Assembly: GCF_040581485.1 (NCBI RefSeq)
Contig: NC_090128.1
Location: forward strand, 3,596,001 to 3,660,000
Direction of reading: 5' to 3'
From: Linepithema humile
Lineage: Eukaryota; Arthropoda; Insecta; Hymenoptera; Formicidae
Length of the DNA stretch: 64,000 nucleotides
Made by a program: the position numbers and the translations under genes. A model generated the notes under the pieces. That model ran no database searches. It saw only the letters and a list, made by a program, of their open reading frames with translations, and was not told where the DNA came from. Below are positions 39,438 to 51,400 of the stretch, piece after piece; position 1 is the stretch's first letter, and every line of letters begins with the position of its first letter.

Positions 39438-42400
39438 TTAAGACATACTCGACGACTTCTGGCTGTCGTTCTTATCGACAGCCGATACGTGATCAGGATT
39501 TTCTCCGCGTCCGAAACGCTCCCACATCTTCGTATACAGCATCTCCATACCCAGTGCATACAACTTGCAACAAAACAGCGGGCTCTCGGAACGGGCTTTC
39601 CAAACCTTTGCCCTTGTTGCTTTCAAGCTGGTAAACAAAACATTTCAAATTTATCATGCTGTTCGTGCAATGTAAAACATTACGTTTTATTTGCAGAAGA
39701 CTCTGCAAACTTTACAGTATCAAAGTACTCACTATTCTCTGTCAGTGCCAAGCCTGACGGCGATATCTTGATACTCTTGTCGCGTTCGCGCGACTAATTC
39801 TGGGCAGCCGAGAGTATTCAATTGACTAGCGGCGACGCGAGAGGCTAGAGTTTCGCCTGGCAGCGTCACCACTGGCGTTCCAGTCCATAACACGTCCATA
39901 CTGGTCGTGTGTCCGTTGCAGAGCGGTGTGTCTAGGCATACATCAGCCAATTGACCTCGTCTTACGTGCTCTTCTTTGGCGGCAACATTACTAAACAAGA
40001 TTCTGCCAGGTGTCAGACCCAATTGCTGCGCCGTCGCTTGAAGATTGGGCTCGCCAACCGCCGGGAAACGTAACAACCACAGCACCGCGTTTGGCACGTG
40101 TTTCAAGATCTGAAATCGAATAGTGGGATATTTAAGAATACTTAACGAAAGCTAGATTCCGGCGAAGTCGACCGATCACCACTTACGTGCGCCCACATGT
40201 GTAGAGTGAGTGGATCGATCTTGTATAACTGATTAAAGTTGCAGTAGACAACGGCATCCTCCGGTAAGCCGTACTGCTGCCTGGTTGTGATCACAATGTT
40301 CTGAGGCACCTCTTCGCCCGTAGCGGTCTTATTGTTCACCTGTGTGGTGGCCATGCCGTTCTGCACGACGACACCGTTCACGGACATCTGACACTGCCCG
40401 GAGGCGATCATCGTCTCGATCGGAGTGGTGGTCGGCAACTCGGCGATCTTGAGCGAAATCTCAACGGGCTGTTTTTTATCCGGCACAATAACCTCGCGAA
40501 TCTCCTTTATTAAAGTATTCTCGATCATCGGCGAAAGATCCGTGGCATTGATCACCGCCACGTTGTCCGCTACCTTGCCCTTGTGATTCGACTTGTCCGC
40601 CAAGATTAAGCGTTCTTTCAGATGAGGGAACATTTGCCTGAGAAAGAAATGCATTTTGTCAAGCTTTTGTGAATTGATATTTTTCAGCAATACGATTGCA
40701 TAATGCTTTTGTACATATTTAAGATTTCCTATTAAATTAAAGTAAAATATTTCTTGTTTTCTCCCGTCTTAAGTTTTAATCAAATGAATTTACGTACTTG
40801 TGATCGCCGATGAAGTAAGTGTGCGGCATGTAGGCGAGTTTCTCGCTATATTGACTAGCAAGCTCTAGCGGCGAAGTAACCTCGTCTGTGATAAGATAAT
40901 CCATGAAACTCGCGCCGGAAGTACCTGGATAGCCCAGCCACATGACCTGTATCGGCGCCGGTCGCAGCGCGAAGATCTCATTTCGGGCGCCTTTCGTGTA
41001 GCCGTTCATGTTCACCAGAATGTGAATGCCGTCGGCGTTGATGCGATCGGCAGCCTTTCCGTTGCACGGAATCTGCGACAAATCGACGAAGTGCTCGGAC
41101 TCTCGCGCAATCTTCGCGCGGAAAGTCGTGCCGTCGTCCGCACTGAGTGCGTAACAGAAGATCTCGACCTTTTCACGGTCGTGCAAACCGGGGATCGATT
41201 GCATCAGATGACTGGTCGGATGGTTACCAAAGTCTGACGAAACGTATCCAATCCTCAAGCGTGCGGTGACCGCACGCGGATATTTGTATGGTTGCTTGTG
41301 AAGAACGTGAATCTGCAACGAAATTCAATCGTCGTGTAAGTTTTCCATCTCAGTCGCCTTCTCATTGCTACAAGATTTATCGAATTGCATGAATAGACTT
41401 ACCTTTTCGATGCAAAGATTAGCGTGCCTAGCAGCGATAGCCTTTCTGAACTCGTGAGACAAAGGATAAAGCATGGAATGATGAGGATGCACACTGGGAA
41501 GTCTGTTTTTGTCCAACTGCTCGGCTACGATAGACACCAGTTTCTTCATCCTAGCTTCATAATCGGTCCAATCGCACACTATTTGCAAACAATGTGCCAG
41601 ATTGCAGTAAGCATCAGGGAAGTCTGGTTTCAACTTCAGCGCCGTTCGATAGGATTGAATTGCCTCAGGAATGTTGCCGGAATCTTTGTGTATCGATGCT
41701 AAATTTGAATGAGCGTCGGCAAAAGCCGGATTGATCTGAATAGCCCGTGTATAGCACTGTAGAGCGCCCTGTATGTCTTGCATCTCCTTCAAAGTGTTTC
41801 CCATGTTTGAATAGGCATCGGCAAACGTCGGCTGTATGCGAATCGCCTCCTTATAATGCATCAGTGCTTCATTCAGTTTGCCTTGCTGTTGCAGCACAGA
41901 AGCGAGATTGCTATGGGCCGCCGCGAATTCGGGAAATACTTCCAAAGCCTTGAGATACAAACGAGTCGCTTCCTCAATGTAGCCTTGTTCTCGTTTTATG
42001 TTGGCCTGAAAAAAAAAAAATTTTTTTTAAATACAGTTCGTTTGCGCGCACTCATTTCACATTTTAATGCCACGTTTTAAAATGCAATAATTACGTACCA
42101 AATTGTTAAGTGAATCGGCATGCGTGGGACAGAGCCGGAGGGCTGTGTTGTAACATTCCTCCGCTTCGGAAACTTGGCCCTTTTCCTTAAGAGCATTCGC
42201 AAGATTGCAATATGCATCTGGGAAATTTGGCTGAAGTTCAATGGCACGGCGATATGTATCGATTGCCAAATCAATGAGACTGCAATATCATATATAATTC
42301 CTTATTACTCTCATAAAAGAAAAAAAAGAAGCGCCTTGTCTCATCGCGTTCGCGTGCAGCCTGCCGTAAATTCTCACAGTAAATACGAAGTATAGGCTTA

Positions 42401-45400
42401 CCCTTGCTCATAATAAACACACGCCAAATTCCCATGCACAACTGCATTGTTGGGGCTGAGATTTAACGCGCGAAGATAAGCAGCGACAGCTCTGTAACAA
42501 TCAAGAATTGCAAAATGATCATTGATCTCTCTTTTTTTCTTCTCTTCGCGATAGAGAAAGATTTGGCTGCGAAAAGGTGAGGTATTAAACATGAAATTAA
42601 TAACTATTCTTCTGTCTACAAAAAAAGAAATTAATTTTCAATTTCCACCGATTCGATGAGAACTGTGGAGATTAAGTTGCTAATACAACGCCCGCGGCTA
42701 CAGAGACGAGTCTGATGAACCTTTTGACCAGGTGATGCCTGATCCAGGAGATGAATCCGGGGGCAGGTCGCGCGAGGGCCGACGCGCACAGCCTATCCTC
42801 TATCCGAACGCGAAGCCAGCACGCTTGGTATAGATCAACGTTCGACATATCAATGTCCGAGGGTGCCATCGTATAGATGATTATTTCTATCAGCCTCATC
42901 CGGGCTCCTCTTGGATCCGCGGATCGCCCAGAGTCCACGGATCCGAGTGCAAGGGAAGGATCCTCGACGGCGCGGCACGTTAGATGAGTGAGTCCTTGGA
43001 GGCGGGGGCGCGGGAAACCCCGGGCCTAAGGATCTTTGGAAGGAGGAACGCTTGGGAGCGCGGGCTCATGCGAGAGGCGTAGAAGCGAGGGTGTCTGAAA
43101 GCGTCGGACTCGCGGAGCTCCTGGATTCCACGAAGCACGGACCGTCGGATTCGCAGACTTGTCGGAAGTACGCGCGCCATTGCGGACAATACCTTTGGCT
43201 GATCCTTTTAAAACGCGGAACGTTACGTGCGCGAGGTCGAAGGCGGAATCCTTGGATGTCCTCTACGTGGATCCAGCGAGCGCTCTCTCGTCGCACGCGT
43301 TGAAACAGAAAGCGCACAAGCACGGATCCTTTAGGCGCGCGGATCCTCGAACACGCAGATCCATGGATGCACGTCCATTTATCTGACGTCTAAGGCGCGG
43401 GATAATCAGAGGAGCAGATTGCACAAGCGCGAAATACGCAGATCCTCGAATCCACGTGGATTCCAGGATTCATAGATGTCTAAGCCGGGAGTTGCTAACG
43501 CGGGAATTACACAAGCACGGATCCTTCGGCGCGCGGATCCTGGAAAGACGGATTAGCTCCGGCGGATGCTGACAGCTGGAGGAAGGTCGCTTAACTCACA
43601 AGCGAGCGCGAGCAAGATTCCCGTTTTCGGTGAAAGCTGTGAACGAGCACGCGTATCCTGCTACAACGGGGGGCGAAGGGCTCACCCGTGGGGGTGGAGC
43701 GGTTGCTGGGAATCGATAGTTGTCCTCGGATTCCTCCCACTTTGTGCGTAAAAGGATCTCCGCGAGCCCGAGCCGAAGATTTCAGAGGGTTTTATTATCA
43801 ATCAACGGTTAGGCATTTCTTATAGGCATTTTGTCTTTGCTATATAATTACAGATATTCTTATATTATTACGAATCGATGAAAGAGACGATTAAAATGAG
43901 GGATGTGTAAAAGCCGAAATTACTTTTTAACGTTTTTCCGCTCCGATTGCTTGAATTCCCACGATAAAATATCAAATGCTTTTAATATACTCGAGAATTA
44001 GTGCTAGAATCCTCGAAGTAGATGGGCGGCCATGTGGGCGGTGCTGATATCGTGAGAAAGACGTCATAATTTCTTTTATTTCTTTGGCCATTCAGACGAA
44101 TCTTGGCAGAGATCAATAGACTGGCAGGCGCCAGACGCGATTAAAGAGGACGAACGCGGAGATGAATACGTTACGTCGTATGGCGCGACATTACCGTCGA
44201 GGCCCCTCGAAACCGAGAATTTATGTACAAGGACAAGGCAATGGAAGAGCAATAATATGTAGATTTACGAATCTCGCGGAGAAATAAAAACGATATTAGA
44301 CTAAGAGCTCCGGCGCCAAGTGTAAAAAAAAAGGTATAAAAATGTTCTACGGCCGAAGTTCGCTGTAAACTAATTAAAGTATCGATACCGATAATACGAA
44401 ACACTTTGTGCACGACGTTCATGAATGCATCCTGCAAAGAACGGTGCATCGTCCGAATTGTCGTTCGAATGAGCAGAGAACGATGAACTTAAGAACGTTA
44501 CATGAATATCGATTCTCGGTGCTTACTCGACAGCTCATGCGCTACGTACGGTTGTTTTTGTGTGCAACAACGTTGTGGAACGTGTGTGAGTTTGACGATC
44601 TTGCCGTTCAACACATCTCTTCTTTCAGTGGGCAACTTTACACAAATTTAGAAATATTGTATTTTTAAATTTGTTGCAATTTCCGATATTATATTATGTA
44701 TAAAAGTTTACAGAATATATATTTATGACAAAAGAAAGCGCAATATTGATAAAAAGAACTTGTATGACTTTCGACCGCCCATTGATGATAACATCGATTA
44801 CACATCAATGGAATAACTGAAGTCCTTTTGATCTCGCACAGACTTTAAAACCGACGACTATGAAGATTTTACGACGTCGATTGATCAACACTGTGCGTAT
44901 ATTATATAGTTCTTCGTACATCATTTTTCTAAATCTGTGTCACAATTGGAGAGCAATTAAGTTATAAAAAAATAGCAAATATATCTTGTGAGAAGTTATG
45001 AGATTCGAATTTTAAACTGAAAAATCTTTATATTGTGAATTTTAAGTATCAAATAGCCGTAATGTTCAAAATTACATCATGTAAGTGTAATAAAAAAATC
45101 GCTACCTCGTGCAAATAGATGAAAACTGAAATTCGCTATTAATTTGATCGCGTTCCTCAGCTATTTCGCATTACCGAAATTAATTGTCACACGTGACACC
45201 CGTCGCTTAAGATATAAGAAGGAAATTAACGAATCATCGATTCGCATGCAAACAAACCTGTCAAAGATCCTAGCTTCTTTCAACACATTCCCGAGGTTGA
45301 TATACGCATCTAAGAAATTAGGATCCAAGGCGACTGCTTTCTCAAAATGATGAATGGCCAACCATATCTCGCCTTGAGCATTGAACACACAGCCGAGATT

Positions 45401-48400
45401 GCTCCAGGCGACCGCGAAGTCCGGTCGCGTCTCGATCGCTTTCAAATAGCAGGCCTAGAGAAACAGAATGCAGTTTACAGTAATTTCATTCGCGAACTCA
45501 AAGAGACGCGCGCCGCGCGCTATGCCCGACCTCCCATCGCCGCGCCGCAGCTTCATTCTCTCACCCTCGCTCTCTCACTCTCTCACTTTCTCTCGCTCTC
45601 TTTCGTACATTCTCCCTTTCTCTCTCTCTCTCTTGGTTTATCCCTTCATCATTGTTGTCGATGAAAAAATAATATGTTTTGCCACCCTGTCCTTTCTGTT
45701 TCCCTTCCTCGCACGTCCCCCCAAGCCCCATCTCCAAACGGTAGATGCTTTCCTTGTCTCTTTACGGTTACCTAAATCCCCCTGCGATTACTCGCAACTC
45801 CACTCGTAAGCTGGATTATTTTTCATCTTTTCAGATTTCAGGATTATAGATCATCTCCTTGAAAAATATATCGCTAGAATGCTAAAGTTTTTAAAACGTT
45901 CAACACAAATTATTTTTGACTTTGATGCCAATCTTTTCATGCATGCTAATTAAGTACTTTTTCAGTCAGTTTAATAATAAGCATATTTCGAGTCCTGAAT
46001 CCTTTTCTGACGTCCTGTATAAATATGGTAATTTAAAACTAATATCACAAAAGAATAATAAACTTTACACCTGAAGCAGATCCGAGAAGACGACAGTGTC
46101 GTTAATTTAATCTAGATTTAAAGTATCAATCAGAGCTGAAATCAAAGCTTGGCGGAAAATCAAAAATCCATGGAAGATGTCTGCGAAAGCAAAGGTATGT
46201 GAAACCAAAAATCTGTGAAGATATATATATATATATATATATATAAATCCGCGCAATTTGCATATTAAAATTATACATCAATCACACTGAATTTTTGACT
46301 ACAAAGTAACAAATAGATTTCCTGAAATAAAAAAAAAGTATCGAGAGCTAAAAAAGAAAACAATACAAGATATCCGGCGATCAGTTCTCTGCATATCGTT
46401 ATTATCATCTCTCTATGATAATATTGGCAGTCCTTTCGTTACACGGGGATTCTTCCTTGGTTCTCTCAGTGTCGCCGATCTTAAGATAAGCCCTCTTCGC
46501 GCTCATCGAGGGCAAGAAAGAGGCAAGGAATGGAAACAGAGTGAACGAGGGTCGCCTCGTAATTGTGGTTAACAATGCGTTCTCAGATGGGAATCAGGGG
46601 GGGAGGTTTCGGGATGACAGGGTGTTCGAGGTGCGCGCTAGAGACGTCATCAGTGAGTAACGCACGACTTTCGATGCACGTGGAGTCCCCCGGAATGCGT
46701 CTAGCGGACTCGACTGCGCGTTGAACGTCGCGTCGCTGAAGTCGACTCAAACTTGTAGTCCGACTCTCGAGATTTACGCGAGAAATAATTTCGATTTCTT
46801 TCGGGCAGAAAAACAGTCAGAAGGGTTTGCGAACGGCAGAAGGATGACGACTCTAAGGACTCAGCATGGATTGTCATCGCGCGTGCCGAGAGGCGGGCTG
46901 CATTGATATTGAACAGAGTAATCCGTACCTAAACAATAAGTAAGAGGGCATTTACAGTTGACCGGTCTCTTGCAGGATGTGCGGTACCTGGAATTAAAGG
47001 AAAAAAATGGTGGAAAGGGAGTGAGAGAATTATTGACGATTCCATTGCATTCAACTGTGCGATATAACACAAATGAGTATCGTGCATTATAATTGTAATA
47101 GTGCGCTATTTGGAAAGAATTTAATATTGAATTATATAAAAAAATTATTTGATAAAAGTATTTCGATATTACTCAGCAAAAAAAATATAACATATTATTT
47201 ATTATTAATGCAATATTTCAAAAACTGATGACAATATTTAAAGAATATATTTCTGAAAACTTATAAATTCATAAATCGCTCTTCGAAAATTGCTTTAGCG
47301 ATAAGAATGATTACAGGAATAAGCGAAAATTATAGAACATTCTACATCATAAGAAACTATTTTGTTTTAAAATTTCTTCCAGCGAACTGATCTGCATAGA
47401 AATCTAGGTGTAGCCGTTGTATCGATCGTCCTTCGTAAAATCGCTTCGCAATACCTGGAAGGACAAGGGACTCTGCGATCCTTTTTGTCGACAGGACTCG
47501 AGAAAGGTATCGGAATTGTATTGGAAATCTTTTAGAGACCGGCCTTGGGAATTACTTTACCTGCAGTGTACCCTTCGGTAGGCTGACTCGGTAGGTACGG
47601 CTTGCAAGCTCTCATAATAAACTTAGACCGAGAGACAGTGTGTTACTGAATAACCAGATTCAGATTCACCCTTTGACGAAGGAACCTCCGCGGTAACCGA
47701 CCAATCTCACATCGCTCCTGCACTTCCCCTCCTAGAGTTGAGTCATCCCATCCACAACAACAAGACAGCTGCGTTAATGTCTCTTCACTGATTAACTCTT
47801 CGCCTCAATCTTTGTCTTTTATCTTTTTATCATCTTTTTTTCTTTATTTTCTTTCTATATACGTGTATACACAAAAAAGTTTGGTAACACGCGTGCCGGC
47901 GAGCGACACGCTTCGCCGAGCTCGTCAGCCAGCTGCTCGTGTTTCACATCTCGAATTTCTCTCTCGCGATTCAATTGCGTTTCTCATTTCTTTTCTTCAA
48001 CACTCTGTTACTCTTTGAGAGCAATACCAATACTCTAATTGGAAAAATAAAATCGCGCGGTCAACGGAATCTGCGTCATTTTATATTCACAGTAGACGGC
48101 TAAATGAGCTCGGCAAAAAACGGACGAGCGTACCAATCAGTTCTCAGGAATAGCGGGAAATGTAACGGGAAGCTTTCCTCGTTGCTATAATTTTCAGAAC
48201 TAGGCGAAAGCGCATCCATAAATCGTGTCTATTAATAATGCGCGATGTACGCGGAGGCGTTTGTCGCCAGAAACAGCCGGAAACTGGACGGAAAGTGCAT
48301 GTGGCATGTTACAGATGCGCTCTCACCGATTTTCGCCGCGCCGCGCTGCCAAAGTAGACCACTTGACCGATCAATAATCGATCATTGATTCAGGAAGCAA

Positions 48401-51400
48401 TTAGTAAGTGTCATAAATCCCGTTGCTTAAATAATTTCATCTAACAACTTGTTTTTCTTTCCTACTTTTCGATTTTATCAACTTGCGTATAAATTTTATT
48501 AATTGTACTTAGAGATAGTATATTAAAGGCAATATATTAGTTCTTACATAATTCTGAAATCTTCGATCTTTTCTTCCACGCATAAAATTAAAAACTGTCT
48601 CTAAAATATTATCTCTAATAAAACACTATCGCATTACTAATCAATATGATGTAATAGCTTGCGAAACAACTCTGATCAAGTGATCTCGCGCCAATGTCAT
48701 CGTACACACTTTAGATTCTCTCCCTCTTTCTTTCTAACATCTTCTACGTCAACGAAAAGTGCTGAAAAAGCACGCACGTGGTGAATGCACGTGCGCAACG
48801 ATTAACAACAGCAGATCGCACACTCCAAACAAGAGACAAGATCAGGCTCATTCGCTACACTTCGCGCGCTGCCAGGCCCATCGGCATCGAGAATTAATTT
48901 AAAATTGAGATTCACTCCACGGATGGGACTGGCAAGACAAAATTTCATGATTTGCGGCAACACAAATTTCTCCTAGAAAGAAGCAGAACGTTCTTTCTTC
49001 TCGATGTTGCTGCAAAACGCGCAATGCGGAAGGGTGCTTTGTCTTCAATTATTTCGTGACAATAACCCTAAACATTATAAAATATTTGCTTATTTTCGAT
49101 TAGAAAAAATTCTTTTCAAATATAACAATAAATTAACTGCGCAAAAAAATCATCGGAAAAACCAAATTCATATTTTAATATACTGGATCGAGTTTTAACT
49201 TATTTCCGACATTACATTTCTTTTGCACAAAGAAAAATCAGGTTTTCCAAAATATCCGGATTGAAACGCGTCTGTCAAAAACTGTTATATTGTTTAGGGT
49301 TACAACCGTCGCTTGATGTTGCTCCGAAGATTAAAATTTTGCTGGCAACATGAAACGCGATTCTTCAGGATAAAGGAACGCGCGCAATTCTCGATCCGCC
49401 GTCGAGAGTTCGCGATTGCATTTCCACATTTCGTAACAATTATGTAACAATATTCAAAAACCTTTGGATGATTCTACAAAGTCACCTCGACGACGGGGAA
49501 TTGCGCGCCGCGCTTGCAAGTTGCTTAGCAAAGAGTGAAAGCTTCTCATCGCAAAAACGCGAACAGATTCCGCTCGGCCCGCTTATTTCACGGAGAACTG
49601 CGTGCTGTAGCTCGTGCACATACGTGCGATGCATTTGTACCCCGTCAAAAGACGTCAACAAAGATCCGAGGATGACGGAACATTTCCTAATTAGCGAGAC
49701 GTAATTAATTAGAGTGAATTTCTCTGTTCTCCTTGATCTAGAGAGAAAACGCCCGAAAAATTTAATTATTGTCAATTTCCGTCGTTTCCGGGATTTAGGA
49801 AAGGGAAGGCTGATATAACTTTCGAGATAGGAGGGATACTTTTTGAAAATTTAGGCTTCTGTATGGAGCAATCTCTTAGCTCAAGGAGTATAACGCGCTG
49901 TTTCTAACTCGGTTCCGTCGCCTGCAGCTTGATCGAAGTAAAAATGCTCGCGAACATGTGCGTAACACGTTGGATTAGTTTATAGTTAATAAAAACAATT
50001 CTAAAACATACCTTGGCTTCGTCAAGTCTTGCTAATGCTTTCAAAAGATTACCAAGATCGCTCCGCACACAATAAAGGTCCTGAAACAAGCAAAATATGT
50101 AAATTGCTTCCGCACAGCTGACAAAATAAAAGATTTGATATAACGAAACATCGATTCAATGAAAAAAAAAATTCGTTAATATTTTCAATTCATAACGTAG
50201 TAATATTTTGCTGTATAAAAAACATAATTTGACTTAAAATCTTTTAAGCAAGATTTATTTTCTCTCTGCATTTTCAAGCCGTTTACTAAATCAAAGCTAA
50301 TTTGCAATATGTTCGTAATGCCAATTTTCTCACGGGGTTGTATTGCAGCGCTGTGACATATGCTTGGACGGCTTGTTCCATATCACCGGCTGCTACGAGC
50401 GCCGCGGCCAAGTTGATGTAACCATCGATGAAGTCGGGCTTCAGTCTGACAGCATGACGATAATTTTCCAGGGCTTCCGGTAATTGTCCACGCTCTTTAT
50501 ACACATTTCCCAAATTACTGTACGCCTCTGCCAATAGCGGATTTTGTTTTATCGCTAAGCTGCTGTAATGCGCTGATCTGAAATGTGCAAAATTACATCT
50601 TTATTCCACATCCAGAAGAATATAATAATTTACAATATTTCCGCCAGTCTGCTTACCTATGCATTTAGCATATTCCACTTTTAATATATCTAATAAAAAA
50701 AAATAGATGTAATAAGAAGATACTCACTTCTCCAGTCTTCTACACTGGAAATGTATCGAAGAAAGTAGGAGAAGAACGCCTGTATTGTTTGTCTCTTGTC
50801 GCCATAACTGCATACAGTGCCTCTCGGCGTTCTCATAATCCCCTGCTTGATATTCTCTGTGGGCGAGTTCCAGTAACCCTAAAATAAGAAACAAAACAAC
50901 GCGTGAGGTCACAAAGTTGACTCATATTGAATTCATAGTCGACAGAAGATATCTCTGTAGTTCGATTGCATTTGTATCTTTTATATATTTTGTTAAGTAG
51001 CATAAGCAGTTCATTAATGCAGAAAATATTTTCGTCGCTCATTAACGAGCAGATGGAAAAATCTTGTAACGCTGAAAATATGGATTTAGGATTTTGCACG
51101 GCTACAGGAGTGCATGCTTATTCGCCGAACGCGCGATAGTTGTAGGAATGATGTGCCATGACATTGCCGAGTGTGTAGAAAGGAAAGATATATACATGAA
51201 AAAAACCGTAAACGCTCCCCTTCCCTCCCGACTTCTCAAAATCAACGTCACTTAGGTACACCGAAAATAAATATATCCCACCATATATAAGCGCCAAATT
51301 ATTGTAATAAAAATTCGGAATTAATTGCAAATGTGTACGAGTATTTCTAAACAAAAGACCGATCGACTGTGAACAAATCTCCAACTGTCACATCAATAGC

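Noticed and set aside
44171..44449. 92-codon open frame with a hydrophobic stretch in an OGT intron, minus strand
   Set aside because: There is no splice-site context or recognisable family, and it is likely chance within intron DNA.
48768..48800. GCACGTGGTGAATGC-like word reminiscent of miR-124
   Set aside because: It differs from the mature miR-124 in the seed and is part of a local GCACGTGC palindrome, with no proper precursor stem.
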